Source of the DNA: Dysgonamonadaceae bacterium
Lineage (GTDB): Bacteria > Bacteroidota > Bacteroidia > Bacteroidales > Azobacteroidaceae
Assembly (NCBI GenBank): GCA_031258895.1
Contig: JAIRMF010000114.1
Coordinates: 1-12,872 of the forward strand
Direction of reading: 5' to 3'
DNA length: 12,872 nucleotides
Position 1 is the stretch's first letter; every line of letters begins with the position of its first letter. Under the pieces are notes generated by a model, which did not search any database, had not been told where the DNA came from, and was given only the letters and a program-made list of their open reading frames with translations. Of the stretch, positions 1-6,871 are shown one piece after another. The position numbers were made by a program, and so were the translations under genes.

Positions 1-102
1 GATTACCTTTGTAAGGATAGTCTCTTTTATGCGATTAACAGATGTATGGCAAGCTTGGGGAATAGTTTGAATATTCGATTTTCCCATTTTAATACAAACT
101 AA
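1..102 (+). CDS. Possible C-terminal tail of an upstream gene (5' end cut by window)
   Basis: Reading from base 1, frame 1 stays open for 33 codons and ends at TAA 100-102. The peptide starts DYLCKDSLFY and ends FSHFNTN. I recognise no family. It would end 20 bases before the lipoprotein gene at 123, a normal spacing for two genes in one transcript. Frame 2 is also open, to a TGA at 68-70, so the reading frame is not decided by the sequence here. This is a weak call resting only on openness and position. Confidence 0.25.
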   Translation, partial: DYLCKDSLFYAINRCMASLGNSLNIRFSHFNTN

Positions 103-122
103 TTTTCAACTGGTACTTACTT

Positions 123-545
123 ATGAAATTATTAACAATAATATGTTTAGAAATGTTTATATTCAGTTGTTCTCCCATTCATAAATGTAATTCAAATGAT
201 ATTGTGGAACAAATAAATAATGATAGTTTGTTGCTGAACGAAACAGAGGGGGCATATCTCAACAGAATTTTTGAAACTACTCGAAAAGATTTTGATTTTG
301 TAAATAAGAAAATTGGATTTTTGACAGGAAGTTCAGGTACAAGAAAGAGTAACAAAGAACATTATTTTGATATACAGGAAAAACATTCAACCAATGAAAA
401 TTTTCCCTGCGATAATGGTACTTTGTACATTTTCAACACTGCCCAAAAAGAAGCAAGCGATGGATATGACGGGGTGATTGTCTATTGGACTAAATTTGTG
501 ATACCGATTGAAAAAATAATTAATCGTTTGAAAGAAAAGCGTTAA
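123..545 (+). CDS. Small putative lipoprotein, function unknown
   Basis: A 140-residue protein that I do not recognise. The N-terminus MKLLTIICLEMF is a short hydrophobic stretch followed by I-F-S-C, a plausible lipobox with Cys16 as the lipidated residue. A glutamate at position 10 inside the hydrophobic core is slightly unusual. The remainder is hydrophilic, with a conserved-looking C-terminal piece (GYDGVIVYW, about residues 115-123) and a basic tail NRLKEKR. Two further cysteines (22 and 96) would sit outside the cytoplasm. G+C is low: 25% and 30% in the two 60-base lines I counted, against about 50% in the nuo genes, which suggests recent acquisition. A small lipoprotein after a large cell-surface or toxin gene could be an immunity protein, but the gene before it is not visible, so that is only a guess. 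Confidence 0.65.
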   Translation: MKLLTIICLEMFIFSCSPIHKCNSNDIVEQINNDSLLLNETEGAYLNRIFETTRKDFDFVNKKIGFLTGSSGTRKSNKEHYFDIQEKHSTNENFPCDNGTLYIFNTAQKEASDGYDGVIVYWTKFVIPIEKIINRLKEKR

Positions 546-549
546 GAGT

Positions 550-1175
550 ATGACTTGGGACACATATTTAGGCGACAAAGGCACTTGGTCAGTAGAGCAG
601 CGAAACGACAAAAATAAGGTATCTAGCTTGCACAAGCCGTTCACGGAGTGCATATCGAAGGGAAAAACGAGTAAACCGTATGAATTTGGGAACAAAGTCG
701 GATTGATCACCGGTGGCCGGAAAGGCAACAAAATCATTTTGGCTATCCGGGGTTTTATCGGCCATCCCTATGACGGTCACACAATCGAGCCGCTTCTTCA
801 TCAAATGGAGGACAATAAAAAGCCTTACCGAAGGAACTTGCATATGACCGTGGCGGCAAGGGAAAATCAGAGATCAAAGGGGTAAAAATCATCATACCCT
901 GTCCGCCGAAAAAGAGCGATACGGATTATCGGAAACGGAAAAAGCGCGACCAATGCCGTGCCAGGGCAGCCATCGAACCGGTCATCAGTCACGAAAAGTA
1001 TGATTTTCGTATGCTCGAAAATTACTTTTGGGGCGAGGTGGGCGTTCAGATCAATGCTTTCATGTCGGCTACAGCCTGGAATTTGAAGAAAATGATGCAA
1101 AAACTCAAAGCAGAACTTTTGCAGCTTATTTTTCGTCTGTTTTTTCCGAAAGATTTTTGCTCTGTGGCGGCTTGA
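550..1175 (+). pseudogene. IS5-type transposase remnant, N-terminally truncated and frameshifted
   Basis: This is the C-terminal half of a DDE transposase of the IS5 group. Recognisable pieces are VSSLHKP and ECISKGK, then EFGNKVGLITGG, ILAIRGFIGHPYDG and TIEPLLHQM in the first frame. After a shift come YDRGGKGKSEIKGVK, RARAAIEPVI, DFRMLENYFWGE and INAFMSATAWN in another frame, ending at TGA 1173-1175. The second catalytic Asp (in YDRG) and the Glu (in AAIEPV) are present. The N-terminal helix-turn-helix and first Asp are missing. The frame changes in the A-run at 817-821: one extra A would restore N-K-K-A-L-P-K-E-L, so a one-base deletion is the simplest cause. Homology becomes convincing only near base 600, so 550-600 is probably junction sequence. 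With no N-terminus it cannot be active. Confidence 0.85.
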
Positions 1176-1214
1176 AAAAAGACTTAATAAGGACTGACTA
1201 ATTGATTTAGCGAC

Positions 1215-1266
1215 GCCTGTCTGCGGGTTTGGCGGACATCCGCGCAGCACAGGCGGACATTCGCGC
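1215..1266. repeat. GC-rich imperfect hairpin overlapping a 15-base direct repeat
   Basis: GCCTGTCTGCG (1215-1225) pairs with CGCAGCACAGGC (1243-1254), with one bulged base. A smaller hairpin CGGA-CA-TCCG (1233-1242) lies inside the loop. Overlapping it, GGCGGACATCCGCGC (1231-1245) recurs as GGCGGACATTCGCGC (1252-1266), 14 of 15 identical at a 21-base period. Read as protein in one frame the repeat gives ADIRA twice, but this lies upstream of the glycosyltransferase promoter and is unlikely to be translated. It looks like a REP-type or small mobile repeat between the IS remnant and the next gene. It could also form RNA structure at the end of the upstream transcript. Confidence 0.6.
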
Positions 1267-1354
1267 GAGCGAGAAATTAGCCTTTTTTAAAAAAAATTAC
1301 ATGTCGAAAATAAAAACATTTAAGCCTGCGTTTCGGAACGTCAATTATTCGCCG

Positions 1355-1362
1355 TACCTTTG
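1355..1362 (+). promoter_or_regulatory. Bacteroidetes -7 promoter element for the glycosyltransferase gene
   Basis: TACCTTTG matches TAnnTTTG exactly and is followed by CACC. The ATG at 1370 begins only 7 bases after the box, so transcription would start at or very near the start codon and the mRNA would be leaderless or nearly so. The upstream -33 region (TTT at 1331-1333) is a poor match to TTG. This box helps reject the longer reading frame that opens at 1229. Confidence 0.6.
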
Positions 1363-1369
1363 CACCATC

Positions 1370-2494
1370 ATGAATATAGGATTCGACGCCAAAAGAGCCG
1401 TGCAAAACAATACCGGACTCGGAAATTACAGCCGGTTCGTCGTGGAAACGCTCTCACAATACTTCCCCTACAATAAATACTGCATGTTCGCACCCAAAAA
1501 ACAGCAAAATAACCGCCTCAAAACCCTGCTAAACCGCCCAAACGTGAACTTCGTCCTCCCGTCGGGAATAAACAAAATCCTGCCGTCGGCATGGAGAATC
1601 CTGATGAAAAAAGATATAGAAGCGCAAAATGTGCAAATATTCCACGGATTAAGCAACGAATTGCCGCTTAGAAAACAAAAAAACGCCAAAACCGTAGTCA
1701 CCATTCACGACCTCATATTCCTCCGCTACCCGCAATTCTATAAACCCGCCGACCGAATAATTTACCGCCTCAAATTCAAACAGGCATGTCTCAATGCAAA
1801 CGCCATCATCGCCGTCAGCGAATGCACAAAGCAAGACATAATACGATTCTTCGCAATTCCGGAAGAGAAAATCACAGTAATATACCAGTCCTGCCACCCG
1901 CAATTCCACACAAATCCGACAGAAAAACAAGAAGATTTTCAGAAGAAATATAACCTCCCACAAAAATTCATACTCTCCGTAGGAAGCATCGAAGAAAGAA
2001 AAAACCTGCTGTTAACCGTCAAAGCCCTGAAATATCTCCCCCAAACCGTACACCTTGTGGCCGTAGGAAAAAAAACGCCCTACCTACAAAAAGTCCAATC
2101 CTACGCACAAAAAAACCATCTACAAGCAAGATTGCACGTCCTCAACCGATTCCCCTTCGAAGAACTCCCAAAACTCTACCGCTCCGCCGCAGCGTTCGTA
2201 TATCCGTCCCTATTCGAAGGGTTCGGAATCCCGATAATCGAAGCGCTCGCCTGCGGAACGCCCGTCATCGCCGCAACAGGCTCCTGCCTCCGTGAAGCCG
2301 GCGGGCCAAACTCCCTATACGTAGACCCGCACAACGAACAACAACTCGCAGAAAGCATAACCCGTATCCTTAACAGTCCGGATGCGGCAAAAGAAATGTC
2401 TGAAAAAGGAAAAATATACGTGAGAAAATTCGACCCCGAAATAATCGCCAAACAAATGATGGCGCTCTACAATAACCTCCGTCAACCGGCGTAA
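1370..2494 (+). CDS. Glycosyltransferase, GT4-type (glycogen synthase-like fold)
   Basis: A 374-residue GT-B enzyme that transfers a sugar from a nucleotide-sugar donor onto a glycan, probably for envelope polysaccharide or lipopolysaccharide. The N-terminal domain opens with MNIGFDAKRA and N-T-G-L-G-N-Y-S (about 13-20), a glycine-rich acceptor-side loop. A TIHDL segment lies near residue 112. The C-terminal donor domain starts at VGSIEERKN (204-212) and carries the E-x7-E signature in FEGFGIPIIEAL (Glu283 and Glu291), then CGTPVIA. There is no signal peptide or membrane span, so it is cytosolic or peripheral. The frame is open upstream to 1229, but 1370 is chosen because MNIGFDAKRA is the usual family start and a promoter box lies at 1355-1362. 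Codons are strongly A/C-rich. The 3' end overlaps the convergent kinase gene by 13 bases. The exact sugar and linkage cannot be read from the sequence. Confidence 0.9.
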   Translation: MNIGFDAKRAVQNNTGLGNYSRFVVETLSQYFPYNKYCMFAPKKQQNNRLKTLLNRPNVNFVLPSGINKILPSAWRILMKKDIEAQNVQIFHGLSNELPLRKQKNAKTVVTIHDLIFLRYPQFYKPADRIIYRLKFKQACLNANAIIAVSECTKQDIIRFFAIPEEKITVIYQSCHPQFHTNPTEKQEDFQKKYNLPQKFILSVGSIEERKNLLLTVKALKYLPQTVHLVAVGKKTPYLQKVQSYAQKNHLQARLHVLNRFPFEELPKLYRSAAAFVYPSLFEGFGIPIIEALACGTPVIAATGSCLREAGGPNSLYVDPHNEQQLAESITRILNSPDAAKEMSEKGKIYVRKFDPEIIAKQMMALYNNLRQPA

Positions 2495-3228
2495 GGCTTG
2501 AAACCTTCGTGATGACGGGAATACTTGTCCCAAAAAATACGGTGGTACTTCAAAGCAAGACTCTCAAATTCGCAAACATTGAAATTCCTCACCCGAGCAT
2601 ACTCCCGCGCCATATAAGATATTGTGTCCTCATGGCCCCACAGACGACGAAAACCGTAAGCCCCCAAATCCATATCCACCGGCAAAAACTTCATGCGGTT
2701 AATATCAATCAAACAAAAAACGTACTCGTCCCCCGTCTTACGGTACAAAATGTTCCCCGAAGAATAATCCAACGGGAAAACTTCGCGAACATGAATATCC
2801 GCCGTAAACCTCGCAAACGCAGCTACCAACGCCTCTGACCCGGCCAACGGAGAATAACGCAACTCACGCAAAATACCCGGATAAGGCTCGTACACCGCAA
2901 CGTAATACGAAGACGCCAACATGCCGGATTGATGCTCCTCAATATAAGCAACGGGAACCGAAGTGTTAACGCCGCGACTCAACAGCGTAAGAGCGTAACG
3001 GTACGACCGCTCAGCCTTGGAAGGACGCAAACAGGAATAAATAATCCCATTAAAAAAATGCGGAACTTTAAAAGACTTGACAATAAGTTGCGTCCCGCAA
3101 GCGTCAAAAATCTTGATCTCGTTGCGCTCCCTGTAAACTACCTCGCCCTCCCCCTCGAAAATCATAGGAAGAGTCCCAACAAATGACTCCAAATGACTGA
3201 ATTCCGGATTTATAATTGTCTTCAACAT
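2482..3228 (-). CDS. Lipopolysaccharide kinase-like protein (Kdo/WaaP family)
   Basis: A 248-residue small protein-kinase-fold enzyme. Visible kinase features are Lys51 in LIVKSFKV (ATP-binding lysine), Glu73 in KAERSYRYA (helix C partner), a catalytic-loop stretch DYSSGNIL with Asp154 and Asn159, and the metal-binding Asp175 in LIDINRMKF, the Asp-x-Asn-Arg form typical of the Kdo/WaaP group. Such enzymes phosphorylate Kdo or heptose in the lipid A-core region on the cytoplasmic side. The substrate here is inferred from the family only. The gene starts 3 bases after proC stops, so the two are almost certainly cotranscribed, and its end overlaps the convergent glycosyltransferase gene. The glycosyltransferase next door fits an envelope role. 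Its pairing with proC has no obvious biochemical reason. Confidence 0.8.
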   Translation of the reverse strand: MLKTIINPEFSHLESFVGTLPMIFEGEGEVVYRERNEIKIFDACGTQLIVKSFKVPHFFNGIIYSCLRPSKAERSYRYALTLLSRGVNTSVPVAYIEEHQSGMLASSYYVAVYEPYPGILRELRYSPLAGSEALVAAFARFTADIHVREVFPLDYSSGNILYRKTGDEYVFCLIDINRMKFLPVDMDLGAYGFRRLWGHEDTISYMAREYARVRNFNVCEFESLALKYHRIFWDKYSRHHEGFKPYAG

Positions 3229-3231
3229 CTG

Positions 3232-4035
3232 TCAATGATTGCCGGACAATTTTAATGCCCTGATTATCGCGCTGGAAAACCCACACGCCTCCAACTCGTT
3301 AATACCGCGAATGGTTATACCGCCCGGCGTCGTCACCCTGTCTATCTCATCCTCAGGATTATCCCCATTCCTCAATAACAGCTCGGCCGCACCCAACATC
3401 GTATTCACAACCATCTCACGAGCCTCCTTAGGATAAAAACCCATCTCCACACCAGCCAGCATCGCCGCCCGTACATGACGGAAAAAATACGCTATGCCAC
3501 ATGACGTCAACGACGTACCGGCCGACAACTTGCTCTCGTCAAGCATTATCGCCATGCCAAGCTCACCGAAAATCCGCCTGATAAGTAACTTCTGATCCTC
3601 AGACGCATTCTCCGTCGCAATCAGATTAACACTCTTCGATATGGATATGGCAATGTTCGGTATAACCCTAAAAATTACCGGAATATTATCACCCCCAGAC
3701 GACTTCCTCAAGTGCGTGCCGAGAACATCTATCGAAATCCCCGCCGCAATCGAAATAAATATCTGTCGACCGTAATCCATGCGAAACTTGATGCAGTCTA
3801 TGACATGATCCACCAACCACGGCTTCACCGCAAGAAGTACAATGTCCGCCTCACGAACACATTCAAACGCGTCAAGTTCGGTCCGCAACCCCGGAATCTC
3901 ACGACTAACAGCGTCAAGAGCATCAGGATTCACATCGCTCACCGAAATATCCTCCGCACAAAACACGCTACCCCGCGCCAGCCCCCGTACAATAGCGCCT
4001 CCCATATTACCGCAACCTATAATCGCTATCTTCAT
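3232..4035 (-). CDS. proC: Pyrroline-5-carboxylate reductase
   Basis: A 267-residue enzyme for the last step of proline synthesis: NAD(P)H-dependent reduction of 1-pyrroline-5-carboxylate to proline in the cytosol. The N-terminal Rossmann fold shows IIGCGNMGGAIV (5-16, GxGxxG type) and LLAVKP (67-72). The C-terminal dimerisation domain carries the family signature TTPGGITIRGINELE near residue 235. Length is normal for ProC. The start is ATG 4033-4035 on the minus strand, preceded by a purine-rich AAGGGG about eight bases upstream and by a promoter at 4067-4096. It is divergent from nuoA and heads a two-gene unit with the kinase. Its coding strand is G-rich (the + strand line 3961-4020 has 27 C and 8 G), matching the left-side skew. 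Confidence 0.96.
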   Translation of the reverse strand: MKIAIIGCGNMGGAIVRGLARGSVFCAEDISVSDVNPDALDAVSREIPGLRTELDAFECVREADIVLLAVKPWLVDHVIDCIKFRMDYGRQIFISIAAGISIDVLGTHLRKSSGGDNIPVIFRVIPNIAISISKSVNLIATENASEDQKLLIRRIFGELGMAIMLDESKLSAGTSLTSCGIAYFFRHVRAAMLAGVEMGFYPKEAREMVVNTMLGAAELLLRNGDNPEDEIDRVTTPGGITIRGINELEACGFSSAIIRALKLSGNH

Positions 4036-4066
4036 TTTTACTGCCCCTTAAAAAAGATTGAAATTG

Positions 4067-4096
4067 CAAAATTAAAGATTTATCGGAGAACAACAA
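4067..4096 (-). promoter_or_regulatory. Promoter of proC-kinase unit
   Basis: On the minus strand the sequence is TTG (4094-4096), 19 bases, then TAATTTTG (4067-4074), matching the Bacteroidetes TTG-N19-21-TAnnTTTG arrangement. Like the other promoters here the box is followed by CA. The predicted leader to the proC ATG is about 25-30 bases. Confidence 0.65.
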
Positions 4097-4170
4097 AAAA
4101 TTCCCGACCGCATCTTCCCCGCACAAATCACCCGCGAATGTGCCGATTTTTCCTGTTTTTTCGATTTTCT

Positions 4171-4201
4171 TTGCTTACTTGACAAATTGTTATTACTTTT
4201 G
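4171..4201 (+). promoter_or_regulatory. Promoter of the nuo operon
   Basis: TTG (4171-4173), 20 bases, then TACTTTTG (4194-4201), a full Bacteroidetes-type promoter, followed by CACACC. It is the only good promoter I see before nuoA and is divergent from the proC promoter about 100 bases away. A reading frame open from TTG 4187 would start inside the -7 region, so that start is excluded. Transcription should begin near 4207-4210. Confidence 0.7.
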
Positions 4202-4217
4202 CACACCAATTTTAACA

Positions 4218-4238
4218 ATGACAATAACTCGTTTATGA
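4218..4238 (+). CDS. Possible leader mini-ORF coupled to nuoA
   Basis: An ATG at 4218 begins the first possible reading frame on the predicted nuo mRNA. It encodes M-T-I-T-R-L and stops at TGA 4236-4238, which overlaps the nuoA ATG (4235-4237) as ATGA. That is the arrangement of translational coupling, and nuoA has no Shine-Dalgarno sequence of its own. Six codons are short enough to arise by chance. Confidence 0.3.
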   Translation: MTITRL

Positions 4239-4588
4239 GTAATTCCGCTTTATTTCTCGTCGTGCTGGTAACAGCCGTCTTTATGGTTGTCGCAGCCCTT
4301 TGCATGGCCATCTGGCTCGCACCAAAATCTACAAACCCACTCAAAGGAGAACCGTACGAATGCGGTATCCAAACACGTGGACCGTCATGGGTACAGTTCA
4401 AAGTAGGTTACTACCTGATCGCAATACTGTTCCTCGTCTTCGACGTGGAAACCGTCCTGCTGTTCCCCTGGGCGTCAATATTCAAAACCTTAGGCGCCGA
4501 CGGACTGATACTCGTGTCGTTCTTCATAACAATCCTCGCCTTAGGACTCGTTTACGCATGGAAAAAAGGAGCTCTCGAATGGAAGTGA
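4235..4588 (+). CDS. nuoA: NADH-quinone oxidoreductase subunit A
   Basis: A 117-residue membrane subunit of complex I, placed at the junction between the hydrophilic arm and the membrane arm near the quinone tunnel. Three hydrophobic spans are visible (about 5-28, 58-78 and 88-108). Between spans 1 and 2 the cytosol-facing loop carries the family motif YECG (41-44, Cys43), and span 2 has the conserved acidic pair FDVE (Asp70, Glu72). Length is typical. ATG 4235 is chosen because it gives the normal N-terminus and lies downstream of the operon promoter. It is the first gene of the operon and overlaps nuoB by 10 bases. Codons are A/C-rich, unlike the G/T-rich genes at the other end of the same operon. 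Confidence 0.95.
   Translation: MSNSALFLVVLVTAVFMVVAALCMAIWLAPKSTNPLKGEPYECGIQTRGPSWVQFKVGYYLIAILFLVFDVETVLLFPWASIFKTLGADGLILVSFFITILALGLVYAWKKGALEWK
4565..4571 (+). promoter_or_regulatory. Shine-Dalgarno sequence that sets the nuoB start
   Basis: AAAGGAG ends 7 bases before ATG 4579 and lies inside the end of nuoA. It favours 4579 over the next in-frame ATG at 4609, and over the long open extension that begins at 4300 within nuoA. Confidence 0.6.
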
Positions 4589-5196
4589 AAAATATCAAAA
4601 TCCGGAATATGAAACCGGAAAACTTCAAGGATAACGAATACCTTGAACAATATCTGGCCGAACTTCACGCCGGTGGCGTCAATATCGCAGTCGCAAAACT
4701 CGACGACCTGATCAACTGGGGACGTTCAAATTCGGTTTGGCCGCTTACTTTCGGTACAAGTTGCTGTGCAATAGAATTTATGGCACTCGGCGCAGCCCGT
4801 TATGACTTCGCCCGATTCGGATGGGAAGTCACCCGAAATAGCCCCAGGCAGGCAGACGTGATCTTCATCTGCGGTACAATAGTTCACAAAATGGCGCCGG
4901 TCTTGAAACGCCTCTACGATCAGATGGCCGAACCAAAATACGTGATGGCGCTCGGAGGATGTACCATAAGCGGCGGACCATTCCGTAAATCGTATCATAC
5001 GGTGCTCGGTGTGGATAAAATTATTCCTGTCGATGTGTATGTGCCCGGATGCCCGCCTCGTCCCGATGCTATGATCTACGGTATGATGCAATTGTCAAGA
5101 AAAATAAAAGTGCAGAACTTCTTTAAACTGCCGGCGCAACCTGTTATATCCGCTAAAAACTCCGGTGAGACCGACGAAAAAGGAGGTGACCGATGA
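4579..5196 (+). CDS. nuoB: NADH-quinone oxidoreductase subunit B (N2 Fe-S cluster)
   Basis: A 205-residue peripheral subunit that carries cluster N2, the last Fe-S centre before the quinone. The four ligands are present in the family pattern: the adjacent Cys62-Cys63 in GTSCCAIE, Cys128 in LGGCTISGG and Cys158 in PGCPPRPD. The whole 4Fe-4S fold region runs from about 54 to 175. Residues 1-35 and 185-205 are less conserved tails, the latter charged (GETDEKGGDR). It overlaps nuoA by 10 bases and nuoCD by 4 (ATGA at 5193-5196), so the three are tightly coupled in translation. Confidence 0.96.
   Translation: MEVKNIKIRNMKPENFKDNEYLEQYLAELHAGGVNIAVAKLDDLINWGRSNSVWPLTFGTSCCAIEFMALGAARYDFARFGWEVTRNSPRQADVIFICGTIVHKMAPVLKRLYDQMAEPKYVMALGGCTISGGPFRKSYHTVLGVDKIIPVDVYVPGCPPRPDAMIYGMMQLSRKIKVQNFFKLPAQPVISAKNSGETDEKGGDR
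5179..5189 (+). promoter_or_regulatory. Unusually full Shine-Dalgarno sequence before nuoCD
   Basis: AAAGGAGGTGA contains the full complement of the usual 16S rRNA 3' end (TCACCTCCTT) and ends 3 bases before ATG 5193, leaving 6 bases after the GGAGG core. Bacteroidetes mRNAs generally use Shine-Dalgarno pairing weakly, so this site stands out. It also encodes the last residues of NuoB (K-G-G-D-R), so protein sequence may explain part of it. Confidence 0.6.
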
Positions 5197-6818
5197 TAAC
5201 AGCCGAAAATCTTCAATCATTGTTGCCATTCTCCACCGTTGAAAGGAAAGACTCCGTATTGACTCTGACCGTTCCTGCGGAAAATCTTCAGGAAGCAGCC
5301 ACGTCACTGAAAAATAACGGTCTCGACTATCTGCGCGACATAGTGGGAATAGATTATGGCGAATCGTTAGGTATAATATTGAGCCTGACCCCAACCAAAG
5401 AGCCGAAAACGATTGTGATGTTGAAGACGTCAGCCTCTAACCGCGAGAACCCGCGTCTCGCCTCGGTAGAAGATCTATGGCTTTCCGCAAAACTTTATGA
5501 GCGTGAAGTACACGATTTTTTCGGTATCGTATTTGAAGGCAATACCGATATGCGCCGTCTTTTTCTTCGTCAGGACTGGAAAGGATTTCCGCTGCGAAAA
5601 GACTATGACGCCAATCCCAAACTCAATCCCGTTCCAACCGAAAACGAAAATCTGGAGGATCTCGAAAACCTGCCTAAAATCAGCGTCAACGCCGAAGAAT
5701 CGTTTGAAAAACAGCATTTTGTCTTTGAAAAAGAAGAATATGTCGTGAACTTCGGACCACAACATCCCGCCACTCACGGCGTTCTACATCTCCGTGTATC
5801 GCTCGAAGGTGAAACGATAAAAAAAATTGACCCTAACTTCGGATATATCCATCGCGGAATTGAAAAAATCAGCGAAATATATACCTATCCGCAAATCCTG
5901 CATCTGACCGACCGTCTCGACTATCTGTCAGGTACAATTAACCGGCACGCCGTTTGTCTTGCAGTAGAACACGGACTTGAACTCGAAGTTCCGGAGCGCG
6001 CTAACTATATCCGAACAATTATCGACGAACTGACGCGCATCGCCTCTCACCTGCTGGGTTGGGGATGTATGTGTATGGATATGGGCGCCATCACCGCTTT
6101 TGTATACGGAATGCGTGATCGTGAAAAGATTATGGATATTTTCGAGGAAACCTGCGGAGGACGTCTTATGGCGAACCACAGTACCATAGGCGGCGTGATG
6201 TCAGATATTCATCCTAATTTCCAGCGCAAAATCAGAGAATTTATCCCCTACATGCGAAAAATGTTGAAAGAACATCACTTGCTGTTCACCAACAATCCTA
6301 TCGCCCGCGGACGCATGAAAGGCGTCGGCTATCTATCAGGGGAAGATGCAATTTCGCTTGGCGCTACGGGACCGGTAGGACGTGCCTCGGGTTGGAGCAA
6401 TGATACTCGCAAGATTGAACCTTACGCGGCTTATTCAAAAGTTGATTTTCGCGAGGTCTTGCGTGAAGGAGGCATGACCTTCGACCGTTATATTATTCGT
6501 TTGGATGAAATAGAAGAATCACTCAAGATCATCGAACAGCTTGTAGACAATATCCCTGAGGGCAATTATGCCGCTAAGACAAAGGCAATAATCAAGCTAC
6601 CGGAAGGTGAATATTTCCAACGGGTAGAAAACGCCCGTGGAGAGTTTTGCGTGTTTATCGACAGCCGTGGAGAGAAATATCCGTACAGGATTCATTTCCG
6701 TTCCCCGTCGATGACGCTTGTCAATGTGCTTAAACACATCACGCCGGGCACTAAAATCGCTGACCTGATCATGCTTGGCGGCTCACTGGACTATGTGATT
6801 CCGTGTATTGACCGATAA
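5193..6818 (+). CDS. nuoCD: NADH-quinone oxidoreductase fused subunit C/D
   Basis: A 541-residue fusion of NuoC (about 1-145) and NuoD (about 183-541), joined by an acidic linker ENENLEDLENLP (151-162). NuoC shows YEREVHDFFGI (102-112) and GFPLRKDY (131-138). NuoD, the 49 kDa type subunit that forms the quinone pocket with NuoB, shows NFGPQHPATHG (187-196), HRGIEK (220-225) and RLDYLSG (241-247), and ends SLDYVIPCIDR. Aligned to mammalian NDUFS2, His195 and Tyr244 match the quinone-ligating His59 and Tyr108, and Arg221 matches the methylated Arg85; I made that alignment by eye from remembered sequence. No frameshift or gap is seen. Composition here is skew-neutral, between the C/A-rich left and the G/T-rich right. 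The next gene is not nuoE or nuoH but a methyltransferase. Confidence 0.96.
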   Translation: MITAENLQSLLPFSTVERKDSVLTLTVPAENLQEAATSLKNNGLDYLRDIVGIDYGESLGIILSLTPTKEPKTIVMLKTSASNRENPRLASVEDLWLSAKLYEREVHDFFGIVFEGNTDMRRLFLRQDWKGFPLRKDYDANPKLNPVPTENENLEDLENLPKISVNAEESFEKQHFVFEKEEYVVNFGPQHPATHGVLHLRVSLEGETIKKIDPNFGYIHRGIEKISEIYTYPQILHLTDRLDYLSGTINRHAVCLAVEHGLELEVPERANYIRTIIDELTRIASHLLGWGCMCMDMGAITAFVYGMRDREKIMDIFEETCGGRLMANHSTIGGVMSDIHPNFQRKIREFIPYMRKMLKEHHLLFTNNPIARGRMKGVGYLSGEDAISLGATGPVGRASGWSNDTRKIEPYAAYSKVDFREVLREGGMTFDRYIIRLDEIEESLKIIEQLVDNIPEGNYAAKTKAIIKLPEGEYFQRVENARGEFCVFIDSRGEKYPYRIHFRSPSMTLVNVLKHITPGTKIADLIMLGGSLDYVIPCIDR

Positions 6819-6871
6819 TTTCCGATATTGAATGTTACATCGGACATGATTAAAACGAAACAATTACAGAA

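Noticed and set aside
4..11. TACCTTTG as a promoter for the lipoprotein gene
   Set aside because: It is exact, but the -33 region lies outside the window, it is over 110 bases from the ATG, and it may be within a coding tail.
491..498. TAAATTTG as a promoter
   Set aside because: It lies inside the lipoprotein coding region, lacks a good -33 element, and leads only to a pseudogene; such matches occur by chance.
817..825. Programmed frameshift making an active transposase
   Set aside because: An A-run is present, but the N-terminal third with the first catalytic Asp is missing, so decay or a one-base error explains it better.
1231..1266. CRISPR array
   Set aside because: There are only two 15-base copies, 21 bases apart, with no spacer-sized interval.
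1229..1369. N-terminal extension of the glycosyltransferase frame (47 residues)
   Set aside because: It translates a GC-rich repeat and a promoter box, and the family's normal start is at 1370.
4300..4578. Upstream extension of the nuoB frame inside nuoA
   Set aside because: It lies in another frame of a clear nuoA gene, and a Shine-Dalgarno fixes the nuoB start at 4579.
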